A stretch of 55,338 nt of DNA, taken from Anaerolineales bacterium UBA2200. GTDB lineage: Bacteria > Chloroflexota > Anaerolineae > UBA2200. The DNA lies in NCBI GenBank assembly GCA_002327925.1, contig DCVA01000048.1, forward strand, positions 1 to 55,338, given 5' to 3'. The position numbers and the translations under genes are program-made. Of this stretch, positions 43,677 through 52,198 are shown in pieces; the first letter of the stretch is position 1; every line of letters begins with the position of its first letter. The notes beneath the pieces were generated by a model. That model was not told the origin of the DNA, searched no databases, and worked only from the letters and a program-made list of their open reading frames with translations.

Positions 43677-44789
43677 CTAAAGCAGTCCGGCCAACGCACT
43701 GTAGGGAATGCCAAATGCGTCCGCCACAGCCTGGTAGGTGACACGGCCCTGGTACGTGTTCACGCCCCTGGCCAGCACCGGATCCTGCCGAACCGCCGCG
43801 ACGAATCCCAGATTGGCCAGACGACTGGCATAGGGCAGAGTGGCATTGGACAGACCGTAGGTGGACGTGCGCGGAACCGCACCAGGGATATTGGGCACGC
43901 AGTAGTGAACCACGCCGTTGATGTCATAAGTTGGCTGGCTATGCGACGTCGTGCGCGTTGTCTCCAGACAACCGCCCTGGTCCACAGCGACGTCCACGAT
44001 CACGCTGCCCGGTTTCATGTCCTCTACCATCTGCCGGGTGACGATCCGGGGCGCCTTGGCCCCCTTCACGAGCACGGCGCCAATGACGAGGTCCGCACGC
44101 TTGAGCGCCTCGGCGATGTTGCGCGGTGTCGAGACGAGCGTCTTGAGATTGCCGTGCAGGACCTCGGTGAGGTAGCGCAACCGGTCCGCGTTGACGTCGA
44201 CGATCAGGACCGATGCGCCCATGCCGAGGGCAACGATGGCTGCGTTGGTGCCGACCGTGCCACCACCCAGGATTACGACGTCCGCAGACAGCACACCGGG
44301 AATTCCACCGAGAAGCTTTCCCCTGCCGCCGTTCATCTTTTCCAGATAGTGAGCGCCGATCTGAACCGCCATCTTGCCGGCCACCTCGCTCATGGGGGTG
44401 AGCAGGGGCAGGCTACCGTTCGGCAGCTCTACCGTCTCGTAGGCGATACCAGTCACCTTGCGCTTCATCAGCTCGCGAGTCAGCTCTTCGTCGGCGGCAA
44501 GGTGCAGGTAGGTATACAGGATCAGACCCTCGCGCAGCAGGTCGAACTCCTGGCGCAGCGGCTCCTTCACCTTCATGATCATGTCGGCCGTGGACCATAC
44601 CCGGGCTGCCTCTGGCACGAGTTCTGCGCCGGCCTCCGCATATTCCCCGTCACCAAATCCACTTCCGTCCCCGGCGCCGCTCTGAAGCAGGACGCGATGT
44701 CCCTCGCGAACCAGCTGGTGTACGCCGCCGGGAGTTGCCGACACGCGGTACTCGTTGTCCTTGATCTCCTTGGGAATACCAACGATCAT
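43677..44789 (-). CDS. ald: Alanine dehydrogenase
   Basis: The 370-residue NAD-dependent enzyme interconverts L-alanine and pyruvate plus ammonia. The start IVGIPKEIKDNEYRVS is the family signature. KVKEP carries the substrate-binding Lys75 and LHLAAD the catalytic His96. VVILGGGTVGTNAA is the NAD loop near 168-181, followed by the DVNADRL acidic strand end, and VDQGGC is near the active site. Length matches the hexameric Ald family. GGAGG lies about 11 nt upstream of the ATG at 44789. It could feed alanine to peptidoglycan or nitrogen metabolism; the neighbours do not settle this. Confidence 0.95.
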   Translation of the reverse strand: MIVGIPKEIKDNEYRVSATPGGVHQLVREGHRVLLQSGAGDGSGFGDGEYAEAGAELVPEAARVWSTADMIMKVKEPLRQEFDLLREGLILYTYLHLAADEELTRELMKRKVTGIAYETVELPNGSLPLLTPMSEVAGKMAVQIGAHYLEKMNGGRGKLLGGIPGVLSADVVILGGGTVGTNAAIVALGMGASVLIVDVNADRLRYLTEVLHGNLKTLVSTPRNIAEALKRADLVIGAVLVKGAKAPRIVTRQMVEDMKPGSVIVDVAVDQGGCLETTRTTSHSQPTYDINGVVHYCVPNIPGAVPRTSTYGLSNATLPYASRLANLGFVAAVRQDPVLARGVNTYQGRVTYQAVADAFGIPYSALAGLL

Positions 44790-44842
44790 CGGACTGTTGC
44801 CTCCTTCAATGATAGTAGCCCTTCTCTGCCCTGCTCCCCGCG

Positions 44843-45829
44843 TTACTCGCCGGGGGTGAGTTCAACCTGTGAAGAATCGCCCACATTGAGTCTCTGGAAC
44901 GAGCCGCGAACGACTGCGTCCTTGCCGATCAGTGACTGGATCAGGTTGGCATCCTCGATGTGGGCGCGCTCGTTGACGATGGAATCCCGGACGATTGAAC
45001 GCACGATGGTTGATCCTCCCGCCACGCTCACATAGGGTCCGATGACCGAGTCGCGGATAACGGCCGAGGAATCGATGTACACGGGCGGGACGATTACCGA
45101 GTTCTCGGTCTTGGCTTCCTGCGCGCCTCCGTGCTCCAGAAGATAGCGATTGGTATGCAGGACTGTTTCTGGCTTGCCGCAATCTTCCCAGACATCCACT
45201 GTGCGCGCCACAAAGCGAGCGCCGCGGTCGATCATCAACTGAAAGGCATCGGCCAGGAAGTATTCCCCCTGGGTCTTGATGTCCCGCTCGATCAACTCGG
45301 CGATGCACTCCAACATCAGCGCCGAGTTTTTCACGTAATACACGCCAATGACGGCGAGGTTGGATACCGGCGTGGTTGGCTTCTCTACGAGTCGAGTGAT
45401 GCGGCCGTTCTCCGCAATAACGACTCCGAACCGGCGCGGGTCGTCGACCTCCTTGACGTAGATCACGCCATCGGCCTGCTCGTCCGCCAGAGTGGAGAGG
45501 TCCGCTTCGAAGATGGTGTCGACGAAAACGATCAGCACGGGTCCGGAGACATAGTCGGCAGTCAGGTGCAGGGCGTGGGCCTGGCCCTTCAGTTCCTTCT
45601 GCTCCACGTACCGTGCGGGAAAGGTGTAGTTCGCCGACACATACTCACGTATCTGATCCCCGAGGTAGCCGACGACAAAAATAGTCTCCTCGATGGGCAG
45701 GCCGGTCAGCTTGTCCAGAATGTGCCCCAGCACCGGCTTGCCAGCCACACGAACCAGTGGTTTGGGCTTGGTGTAGGTGTGGGGACGCAAGCGAGTACCA
45801 AAGCCAGCGAGGGGGATGATGACCTTCAT
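44843..45829 (-). CDS. Sugar-1-phosphate nucleotidyltransferase with left-handed beta-helix end
   Basis: The 328-residue protein has the nucleotidyltransferase signature LAGFGTRLRPHT near 7-18, KPKPLVRVAGKPVL near 21-34, VFVDTIFE as the metal-binding region, and EKPTTPVSNLAVIGVY. A C-terminal tail with hexapeptide-like repeats (VIVPPVYIDSSAVIRDSVIG, PYVSVAGGSTIVRSIVRDSI) probably forms a left-handed beta-helix. It would make a nucleoside-diphosphate sugar, most likely dTDP- or UDP-glucose, for envelope glycans. Exact nucleotide and sugar are not decidable. ATG at 45829 has GAAGGAG about 8 nt upstream; a GTG at 45838 is too close to it. Confidence 0.88.
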   Translation of the reverse strand: MKVIIPLAGFGTRLRPHTYTKPKPLVRVAGKPVLGHILDKLTGLPIEETIFVVGYLGDQIREYVSANYTFPARYVEQKELKGQAHALHLTADYVSGPVLIVFVDTIFEADLSTLADEQADGVIYVKEVDDPRRFGVVIAENGRITRLVEKPTTPVSNLAVIGVYYVKNSALMLECIAELIERDIKTQGEYFLADAFQLMIDRGARFVARTVDVWEDCGKPETVLHTNRYLLEHGGAQEAKTENSVIVPPVYIDSSAVIRDSVIGPYVSVAGGSTIVRSIVRDSIVNERAHIEDANLIQSLIGKDAVVRGSFQRLNVGDSSQVELTPGE

Positions 45830-45913
45830 TGTGTGCACTCCTTCGTGGTGGTTTCCATTTGCGCTGGCCCGGCGTCGTGCAGGGCCTGATCGCGAGTGAG
45901 CTCCACGGCGATC

Positions 45914-46432
45914 CTACCTCGTCGAGAGGAGCGGCGCGACCAGCAGGGCCAGTAGGCCGAGACAGCCCTTCTTCCGGCTTGTCTTGGGAACAGGCACAGC
46001 GACCTCGGGCCGGGACCCGGGTGCAACAGTAAGAGGTAGCCAGGCAGCCGAGCTGGGCAAGGTACCAGTGATGTCCTCGAGGTACTTGCTGGTCTGACCT
46101 GCGGGTGACATGGCCGCTCCCAGGGCAGGCGCGTAGACGGGTGGCTCGGAATCCTGATCCTCATACAGCCACGATGGCACCTCGCGTGGCTGGTTTTCCT
46201 GCTGGCGGGACGTGGGGCTGGCGGCAACTGGCACCTGGTCGGCCTCAGCTGTGCCGGCCGGGGAAGGGAGGAGTTGGACCCCGCAGAAGGCACAATAGGC
46301 ACTGCCCGGGGGATTGAGTCTGTCGCAGGCCGGGCAACCGACACCCAGGGAGGGGTTCAGAGTTTGGCCGCAGTTGCCGCAGAACTTGCTTCCCCTTCGA
46401 TTGCGGGTGCCGCAGCTCGGACATTCGATCAT
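45914..46432 (-). CDS. Double zinc-ribbon protein with hydrophobic C-terminus
   Basis: The 172-residue protein begins with two zinc ribbons whose CxxC pairs are at Cys4/7 with 18/21 and Cys33/36 with 47/50. A long Pro-rich disordered stretch (about 55-145) follows, and the C-terminal segment has a basic anchor, KTSRKKG, before a short hydrophobic helix (CLGLLALLVAPLL). It is likely tail-anchored or membrane-associated with cytoplasmic zinc ribbons. No enzymatic domain is visible. It is divergent from lipA, and their promoters overlap. Function is unknown. Confidence 0.7.
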   Translation of the reverse strand: MIECPSCGTRNRRGSKFCGNCGQTLNPSLGVGCPACDRLNPPGSAYCAFCGVQLLPSPAGTAEADQVPVAASPTSRQQENQPREVPSWLYEDQDSEPPVYAPALGAAMSPAGQTSKYLEDITGTLPSSAAWLPLTVAPGSRPEVAVPVPKTSRKKGCLGLLALLVAPLLSTR

Positions 46433-46487
46433 CGACTCAGCTTCTCCTCAGCGAGTTCTGTTTCGGGAGTAGATCCGCTCTGCAGTC

Positions 46488-46516
46488 AGTATACCACGCC
46501 TTGGGTCATCTGAAAA
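46488..46516 (-). promoter_or_regulatory. Promoter for the zinc-ribbon gene, overlapping the lipA promoter
   Basis: On the minus strand TTTTCA (46511-46516) and TATACT (46488-46493) are 17 bp apart. The elements interlock with the divergent lipA promoter. Confidence 0.5.
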
Positions 46517-46529
46517 GGCAAGCTATAAT
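46501..46529 (+). promoter_or_regulatory. Promoter for lipA
   Basis: TTGGGT (46501-46506) and a perfect TATAAT (46524-46529) are 17 bp apart. Expected start is near 46536, about 13 nt before the GTG at 46549. Confidence 0.65.
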
Positions 46530-46548
46530 CGGCCGAGGATGTGACGCC

Positions 46549-47433
46549 GTGACGGAAGAATCCCCTGCCCTGCCCAAGCCACCCTGGCTGAGAAGGCCGG
46601 CCTTGAACCCTGAGGTGCGGTCTCGAATGGTGGCGCTCCTGTCGGGCTTGTCTCTGCACACGGTCTGCCAGGAAGCGGATTGCCCCAACATCGGGGAGTG
46701 CTTTCGCAGCGGGACGGCTACTTTTCTCATTCTGGGCCGAGTTTGCACGCGCAATTGCCGCTTCTGTGCGGTTGAGCACGGTACGCCGAGCGCGGTTGAT
46801 CCAGAAGAGCCGCAGCGCGTGTCGGATGCGGCGCTTCGGCTCGGCCTGCGTCATGTTGTCATCACATCAGTCACGCGCGATGACCTGCCTGATGGAGGTG
46901 CGAGCCAATTCGCAGACAGTGTGGAGGCGATCCGCCGACAGAGCAGGGCGACAGTTGAGCTGCTCGTGCCGGACATGGCGGGCGACCATGGGGCGCTGCT
47001 CACAGTGGTCGAGTCTGCGCCCGAAGTGCTGGGCCACAACGTGGAAGTGGTGCCTCGATTGTACCCCCAGTTCCGTTCCGGGGCCGATTATGGGCGGTCT
47101 CTCGCGCTGCTGGCTCGAGTGAAGCGCCTGGCGCCCGGGATGCGCACCAAATCCAGCCTGATGGTCGGTGTGGGCGAGACAGAGGAAGAGGTCTGTGCGA
47201 CACTGCGCGACCTTCGCGCTGCGGAGTGCGATCTCCTGACCATCGGGCAATACCTGAGGCCCTCGCTTCACCATGCGCCTGTGGCCGAGTATGTTGCGCC
47301 CGGGGTCTTTGATCGCTATGCGGCACTCGCCCGCGAACTGGGCTTTGGTGGAGTGTTGAGTGGACCGTTCGTGAGGAGCTCTTACTGCGCCGCCTCACTG
47401 CTGCAGGGGCTGCCGGGCAGCGACAGCCGGTAG
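46549..47433 (+). CDS. lipA: Lipoyl synthase
   Basis: The 294-residue radical-SAM enzyme inserts two sulfur atoms into octanoyl-proteins to form lipoyl groups. The auxiliary cluster Cys residues are near 40, 45 and 51 (CQEADCPNIGEC), the radical SAM CTRNCRFC has Cys66, 70 and 73, and the C-terminal RSSYCAA includes the Ser that ligates the auxiliary cluster. GTG at 46549 is chosen because GAGG at 46535-46538 lies about 10 nt upstream, downstream of the promoter. No lipB is adjacent. Its stop and that of the convergent rarA are separated by one base. Confidence 0.95.
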   Translation: MTEESPALPKPPWLRRPALNPEVRSRMVALLSGLSLHTVCQEADCPNIGECFRSGTATFLILGRVCTRNCRFCAVEHGTPSAVDPEEPQRVSDAALRLGLRHVVITSVTRDDLPDGGASQFADSVEAIRRQSRATVELLVPDMAGDHGALLTVVESAPEVLGHNVEVVPRLYPQFRSGADYGRSLALLARVKRLAPGMRTKSSLMVGVGETEEEVCATLRDLRAAECDLLTIGQYLRPSLHHAPVAEYVAPGVFDRYAALARELGFGGVLSGPFVRSSYCAASLLQGLPGSDSR

Positions 47434-47434
47434 A

Positions 47435-48859
47435 TCAGGCAGAGTCAGCTTCAGGGTCTGTGTTCGCTGCCTCATCGGTGGACGGAGGTGCGGCTTTCCC
47501 CGCCTCACGCCACAGCTTCAGGCGCTGTCCGATAGCCCTCTCGTACCCCAGCTCACCCGGCTCGTACCAGTGCCTTCCCTGCAGCGGATCAGGAAGGTAC
47601 TGTTGCGCCACCCAATGATCAGGGAACTGGTGGGGGTATTTGTAACCCTGCCCGTGTCCGAGCGCCCCGCCGTCACGAGTGGTGTCCTTGAGGTGGTTGG
47701 GCACATCGGTCACTCCCAGGCGCTCCACCTCGCCCAGGGCGGCGAAGTAGGCCCCACAAGAGTTGCTCTTGGGAGCGGTCGCCAGATAGATGGCTGCCTC
47801 TGCCAGTGCATACTGGGCCTCGGGCAGGCCTACCCACTCCAGGGCTTGCGCCGCCGACGTGGCCACTACCAGAGCCTGCGGGTCAGCCAGGCCTACGTCT
47901 TCAGAGGCCAGTATGATCATCCGGCGGGCGATGAAGCGCGGATCCTCGCCGCTGTAGATCATGCGCGCCATCCAGTAGAGAGCTGCGTCTGGATCACCGC
48001 CGCGCAGGCTCTTGATGAACGCCGATATTGTGTCGTAGTGGGCGTCGCCGTCCCGGTCGTACAGCAGTGCCCGGCGCTGAATGGATTCCTGGGCTACCGT
48101 GAGGTCGATGGATACATTCCCCTGGCGGTCTGCCGGAGTGGTGGTTACAGCCAGCTCCAGCGCGTTCAGAGCGTTGCGCGCGTCTCCGCCTGCCACCTGC
48201 ACCAGGTGCAGTAGTGCGTCCTCGTTCATTCTTACCGGGATCTTGCCAAGGCCCCGCTCGTCATCGGCCAGAGCCCGACGGAGAATCTCGAGTACCTGGT
48301 CATCGGTCAGCGGCTTCATCTGGAAGATGCGCGAGCGCGAGACGAGAGCGCCAATGACCTCAAAGTAGGGGTTCTCCGTGGTTGTTCCCACGAGAATGAT
48401 CGCGCCATCTTCGACGTGAGGCAGTAGCGCGTCCTGCTGTGCCTTGTTGAAGCGGTGGATCTCGTCCACAAGTAGAATGGTGCGCTGTCCATGCATACCC
48501 AGGCGGTCTCTGGCATCCTGAACGAGTTGGCGAATATCTGCAACGCCAGCCATCACCGCACTGATCGCGGCAAAGTGCGAGTGTGTCTGATTGGCGATGA
48601 TCATGGCGAGCGTGGTCTTGCCCGTGCCGGGAGGTCCCCAGAGCACCATGGAGGCGATGCGGTCTGCCTCGATGGCGCGGCGCAGCAGCGTCCCGGGGCC
48701 GACAATGTGGTCCTGCCCTACGAACTCATCCAGGGTTCGCGGCCTCATGCGCGCGGCCAGGGGTTGCCCCTTCTGCATCAAGAGTCTGCGCCGGTGGTCG
48801 AACAGGTCTCCGGCTTGTGTCTGGTATCCCGAGTCGGTCAGGTTTCGTAGTTTGCGCAT
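47435..48859 (-). CDS. rarA: Replication-associated recombination protein RarA (MgsA)
   Basis: The 474-residue AAA+ ATPase acts at stalled replication forks. The family block PLAARMRPRTLDEFVGQ is at 33-49, Walker A GPPGTGKT at 75-82, Walker B DEIHRF at 132-137, followed by the MgsA C-terminal domain (YWMARMIYSGEDPRFIARR, NSCGAYFAAL). ATG at 48859 is chosen. It has no Shine-Dalgarno but lies 7 nt after an extended -10 box, implying a leaderless message. The in-frame reading continues to 49723, but that part is antisense to holB. It is divergent from holB across 84 bp. Confidence 0.93.
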   Translation of the reverse strand: MRKLRNLTDSGYQTQAGDLFDHRRRLLMQKGQPLAARMRPRTLDEFVGQDHIVGPGTLLRRAIEADRIASMVLWGPPGTGKTTLAMIIANQTHSHFAAISAVMAGVADIRQLVQDARDRLGMHGQRTILLVDEIHRFNKAQQDALLPHVEDGAIILVGTTTENPYFEVIGALVSRSRIFQMKPLTDDQVLEILRRALADDERGLGKIPVRMNEDALLHLVQVAGGDARNALNALELAVTTTPADRQGNVSIDLTVAQESIQRRALLYDRDGDAHYDTISAFIKSLRGGDPDAALYWMARMIYSGEDPRFIARRMIILASEDVGLADPQALVVATSAAQALEWVGLPEAQYALAEAAIYLATAPKSNSCGAYFAALGEVERLGVTDVPNHLKDTTRDGGALGHGQGYKYPHQFPDHWVAQQYLPDPLQGRHWYEPGELGYERAIGQRLKLWREAGKAAPPSTDEAANTDPEADSA

Positions 48860-48866
48860 CGGAGCC

Positions 48867-48895
48867 AGTGTAGCACAAAGGACAGATGACACCAA
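48867..48895 (-). promoter_or_regulatory. Promoter of rarA, predicted leaderless
   Basis: On the minus strand TTGGTG (48890-48895) and TACACT (48867-48872), preceded by TGC, are 17 bp apart. Seven bases separate the -10 from the ATG at 48859. Confidence 0.55.
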
Positions 48896-48907
48896 AAGCG
48901 TCAGGGA

Positions 48908-48937
48908 TTGGACAGCCCTGTTCAGTCGTGCTACAAT
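48908..48937 (+). promoter_or_regulatory. Promoter of holB-ricT, predicted leaderless
   Basis: TTGGAC (48908-48913) and TACAAT (48932-48937) are 18 bp apart. The ATG at 48944 follows the -10 by 6 nt with no ribosome site. Confidence 0.6.
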
Positions 48938-48943
48938 AGCGCC

Positions 48944-50014
48944 ATGACAGGCCAGGTTACGGATGGGGTTCCGATGATTCTCGGGCATGACTGGGCCGTG
49001 GACCTGCTGCTGCAGAGCCTGGCCCGCGATCGTCTGGCCCATGCCTATCTCTTCGCCGGTCCACCGGGTATCGGCAAGACGAGCCTGGCACTCTATCTGG
49101 CTCGTGCCCTCAACTGTACGGATCCTGGGCCGAGGCCGTGCGGGTCCTGTGCTTCGTGCCGCAAGATAGGGCAGGGCCTTCACCCGGATGTGCGCGTGCT
49201 GGATGAGTCCGAGGGAGAGGGCAAGACAGCAGCAGGAGAGCCCTCGGAACCGGCGTCGCGGCGTAAGCCGGGTATCAAGATCAGCCAGGTACGTGAGCTG
49301 CAGACCCAGGCGGTCCTGTCTCCCTATGAGGGTCGCCGGCGCGTATACGTTCTCTGCGACTTTCAGCAGGCGAACGTCGAGGCGGCGAATTGTCTGCTCA
49401 AGACCCTGGAAGAGCCTCCGGGCAGCGTGGTGCTGATTCTGACCGCCCTGCAGGCAGAGGGGTTGCTGCCGACCATCGTATCGCGCTGTCAGGTGCTGAA
49501 CCTGCGGCCATTGCCGGTTCGGCAAGTGCGGGACGCTCTCCGGAGTTACTGGGGGGTCGAGGAACCAAAGGCCAGCTTGCTGGCCGGGCTTTCCGGAGGG
49601 CGAATCGGCTGGGCGATTCGGGCCAGCCGGGATGAGTCTTTGTTGAGCAATCGCGAAAAGTACCTCGTGGCGCTCGAACAGGCGGCTAGGCTGAATCTCA
49701 CGGAACGCATCAGCCTCGCGCAACAGCTAAGCAGGGATCCCTCGGCCCTGCCCGAGGTGCTTGACCTCTGGCGGGAGTGGTGGCGCGACCTGCTACTGGC
49801 CAGGAGTGGGAACCCAGGGGCGCTTATCAACGTGGATCGAGCGCAGGCCATCATGGCCGATGCGCAGAGGTACACGCTGCACGCTATCCAATCCTATCTT
49901 AGAGCTATTGAGAGAGCCAGCCAGCAAATGGATCAGAATGTGAGTCCCGGTCTGGCGATGGAAGTGCTGCTGCTAAAGCTCCCTCGTGTCTCTACAGAAG
50001 TGAGTCAGGTGTGA
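48944..50014 (+). CDS. holB: DNA polymerase III delta' subunit
   Basis: The 356-residue clamp-loader subunit has Walker A GPPGIGKT at 39-46. A zinc-module Cys set (Cys58, 66, 69 and 72 in CGSCASC) follows, then NCLLKTLEEPP and the sensor SRC in TIVSRC. The insertion near 85-110 is rich in charged residues. ATG at 48944 is chosen because it coincides with the predicted transcription start. The in-frame codons upstream lie inside the promoter. ricT follows after 4 bp, the holB-yaaT order common in Gram-positive bacteria. Confidence 0.9.
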   Translation: MTGQVTDGVPMILGHDWAVDLLLQSLARDRLAHAYLFAGPPGIGKTSLALYLARALNCTDPGPRPCGSCASCRKIGQGLHPDVRVLDESEGEGKTAAGEPSEPASRRKPGIKISQVRELQTQAVLSPYEGRRRVYVLCDFQQANVEAANCLLKTLEEPPGSVVLILTALQAEGLLPTIVSRCQVLNLRPLPVRQVRDALRSYWGVEEPKASLLAGLSGGRIGWAIRASRDESLLSNREKYLVALEQAARLNLTERISLAQQLSRDPSALPEVLDLWREWWRDLLLARSGNPGALINVDRAQAIMADAQRYTLHAIQSYLRAIERASQQMDQNVSPGLAMEVLLLKLPRVSTEVSQV

Positions 50015-50018
50015 TGCG

Positions 50019-50909
50019 ATGACTATCGTAGTGGGTGTTCGTTTCAAACCGGCAACCAAGACCTATTTCTTCGATCCCTCGGGGGTTTCAGATGCGCTCC
50101 ACGTTGGGGATCGGGTGATCGTGGAGACTACGCGCGCCAGGGAGCTGGGGCGGGTGGTGAGCGAGGCATCCGACGTTTCGAGCGAGGCCATTGTATCGCA
50201 GCTCAAACCTGTGCTGCGCAAGGCTACTGCCGCGGATCTGACCAATGCCGAACACTTTGGCGGACAGGAGGCGGAGGCTCTCCAGAGGTGTCGCGAGCGA
50301 CTTGTGGAGTATCATCTTCCTGCCAAGCTGGTGAAGGCGGAGTACAACTTTGATGGTTCACACCTGACCTTCTCCTTCACGTCGGAGCAAAGGATCGACT
50401 TCCGTGACCTGGTGCGCGACCTGGCGCGGGTCTTTCACACGCGAATCGAGCTGCGTCAGGTGGGCGTTCGTGATGAGGCCAAATTGATACGTGGCATTGG
50501 GCCCTGCGGAAGGGAATTGTGCTGCTCCACCTATCTCTGTGAGTTCATCCCTGTCTCGATCAAGATGGCCAAGTTGCAGGGGTTGCCCCTCAGCCCGATG
50601 GAGATCTCGGGGTCCTGCGGCCGGCTGTTGTGCTGTCTGACCTACGAGAATGCCTGCTACGTGGAGACTCACCAGAGGATGCCGAGGGTGGGCGAAATCG
50701 TCGGAACCGCAGACGGTAATGGCAAGGTGATTGGTCTGAACGCCGTCAAGGAGACGGTGCACGTCCTTCTCGAGAGTGGTATGACTATGGACCTGCCGCT
50801 GGATCAAGTCAGGTGGCGGGGTTCAGAGCCAGCGACCGCGGGCGCTGTGACTCAGCAGCCCCAGGCGGCGCAGAATCTGCCGGCAGCAACGGAATCGGAC
50901 GAGGACTAG
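50019..50909 (+). CDS. PSP1-domain protein (RicT/YaaT-like)
   Basis: The 296-residue protein has the PSP1 C-terminal domain with its Cys motif: GPCGRELCCSTYLCEF near 162-177 and GSCGRLLCCLTYE near 205-217. In B. subtilis RicT, with RicA and RicF, binds [4Fe-4S] clusters and controls RNase Y. The Cys residues here are consistent with cluster binding. It begins 4 bp after holB and shares its message. An RNase Y gene is present 1.3 kb away on the opposite strand, so the regulator-nuclease pair is available in this genome. RicA and RicF are not in the window. Confidence 0.88.
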   Translation: MTIVVGVRFKPATKTYFFDPSGVSDALHVGDRVIVETTRARELGRVVSEASDVSSEAIVSQLKPVLRKATAADLTNAEHFGGQEAEALQRCRERLVEYHLPAKLVKAEYNFDGSHLTFSFTSEQRIDFRDLVRDLARVFHTRIELRQVGVRDEAKLIRGIGPCGRELCCSTYLCEFIPVSIKMAKLQGLPLSPMEISGSCGRLLCCLTYENACYVETHQRMPRVGEIVGTADGNGKVIGLNAVKETVHVLLESGMTMDLPLDQVRWRGSEPATAGAVTQQPQAAQNLPAATESDED

Positions 50910-50924
50910 CAGACACTCATCTGG

Positions 50925-51806
50925 CTAGGACGAGACGATCTTCTCATGGTAGGCCCGCAAGGCTGCCACGACCTCTAAGGGCATGTCGACTCCCCCCAGC
51001 AGGCTTTCTGGCTTGACGTGCTCGCCGTGAAAGTCGGAACCACCTGTGGCCAGGAGCTGGTGTTGCTGAGCTAGCGAAAGAAGCGAGCTGGTTTCCTCTT
51101 GTCCGTAGCCTGTGTAGTAAGCCTCGAGGCCCGCCAGCCCGTTTGCAGCCAGGTATCGAACACGAGTGGTCAGCAGGCGTGGATGGGCCAGCACGGGAAC
51201 GCCTCCCGCGGCACGAATGATCGCGATGGCCTGCGCGGGGTGGATTTTGTGCCGGGGGACGTAAGCCGGCCGGTTCTGACCGATGTAGCGGTCGAATGCC
51301 TCGCGAATGGATGAGACGTAGCCCCTCTCTACCATCGCACCAGCGATGTGCGGGCGTCCCACACTGCCCCCGTTGGCCATCTCCTGGACTCGCCGGAAGT
51401 CCAGAGACAGCCCAAGTCGCGAAAGCCTGGCCACGATCTGCCGGGCGCGAACTGACCTGGAGTCTTTGAAGAGCTGCAACTGATGATGGAGGTTGGCGTC
51501 CGTTACGGCGATGAAGTAACCAAGGATATGGACCTCGGTCTCACGAACGTCCGTGCTGATCTCGACGCCAGGGATCACCTCCAGACTGGTGCCACTGGCC
51601 GCAGCAAGGGCCTCCCCCACGCCGCCGACCGTGTCGTGGTCGGTTATGGCGACAGTCGACAGCCCCATACGCAGGGCCTGCTGTACGACATCGGCAGGGG
51701 AGTACTCTCCATCCGATGCGTTCGTGTGCACGTGCAGATCCACAGCCCCCCTTGTCGGTGGGGCATCGGTGCCTGCCAACGGGGATGGTCCTACAGACAC
51801 CCTCAC
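50925..51806 (-). CDS. PHP-domain phosphoesterase (YciV/RNase AM-like)
   Basis: The 293-residue protein has the PHP metal site: DLHVHTNASDGEYSP near 19-33, AITDHDT near 48-54, a Glu in GVEIS, and later His residues in LAHPRLL and GSDFHG. The insertion with GRPHIAGAMVERGYVSSIRE and AFDRYIGQNRPAYVP is typical of the YciV/TrpH group, whose E. coli member is the 5'-3' exoribonuclease RNase AM. The GTG at 51806 overlaps the spoVS stop (GTGA), so it is coupled to spoVS and downstream of rny. A longer in-frame reading to 52184 is antisense or out of frame to spoVS and rejected. Confidence 0.85.
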   Translation of the reverse strand: MRVSVGPSPLAGTDAPPTRGAVDLHVHTNASDGEYSPADVVQQALRMGLSTVAITDHDTVGGVGEALAAASGTSLEVIPGVEISTDVRETEVHILGYFIAVTDANLHHQLQLFKDSRSVRARQIVARLSRLGLSLDFRRVQEMANGGSVGRPHIAGAMVERGYVSSIREAFDRYIGQNRPAYVPRHKIHPAQAIAIIRAAGGVPVLAHPRLLTTRVRYLAANGLAGLEAYYTGYGQEETSSLLSLAQQHQLLATGGSDFHGEHVKPESLLGGVDMPLEVVAALRAYHEKIVSS

Positions 51807-52063
51807 TTCTTCTCTACCAGCAATTTGATGGCCGTCCGCTCCTGATCGGCGATGATCACCTCGGTGAATGACGGGATACAGACAATCTCGATCCCGTCTT
51901 CGGCGAGGTATCCGCGAGCGATCGCTACCGCTTTCACGGCCTGGTTGACCGCTCCTGCACCGATCGCCTGCACTTCTGTTCGTCCACACTCCCTGACTAC
52001 GCCCGCAATTGCCCCGGCAACGGCCGTTGACCTGGATTTCGCCGACACTTTGAGGATGTCCAT
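51803..52063 (-). CDS. spoVS: Stage V sporulation protein S (SpoVS)
   Basis: The 86-residue Alba-like protein reads MDILKVSAKSRSTAVAGAIA and ends LLVEKK, very close to Bacillus SpoVS in length and motif. It binds nucleic acid in homologues and is widespread in non-sporulating bacteria. ATG at 52063 has AAGGAG 9 nt upstream; the extension to 52150 has no ribosome site. It sits between rny and a PHP phosphoesterase, as in the Firmicutes recA-rny-ymdB-spoVS neighbourhood. A direct role in RNA metabolism is inferred from this context only. Confidence 0.93.
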   Translation of the reverse strand: MDILKVSAKSRSTAVAGAIAGVVRECGRTEVQAIGAGAVNQAVKAVAIARGYLAEDGIEIVCIPSFTEVIIADQERTAIKLLVEKK

Positions 52064-52198
52064 GTACGTTGTCTCCTTCGGTGGTGGTCTGTCCTCGTTG
52101 ACAGATCCCAGCACGTTGGACGTGGGCCGTTCCTGCGCCAGGTCGCTCAAGCCGATTGGCCGCGCTCGTGGCTGCGAAGGGCAAGCCGCAGCGAAAAA

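Noticed and set aside
43905..45035. Plus-strand open frame of 376 codons opposite ald.
   Set aside because: Antisense shadow. It crosses the ald-nucleotidyltransferase boundary and matches nothing recognisable.
48860..49723. A long in-frame N-terminal extension of rarA, giving 762 codons.
   Set aside because: The extension is antisense to the well-recognised holB, lacks RarA homology, and the RarA family N-terminus begins just after 48859.
51807..52184. An in-frame N-terminal extension of the PHP gene, giving 419 codons.
   Set aside because: It runs in another frame through spoVS on the same strand. The extension has no recognisable sequence, and a GTG overlapping the spoVS stop gives the proper PHP start.
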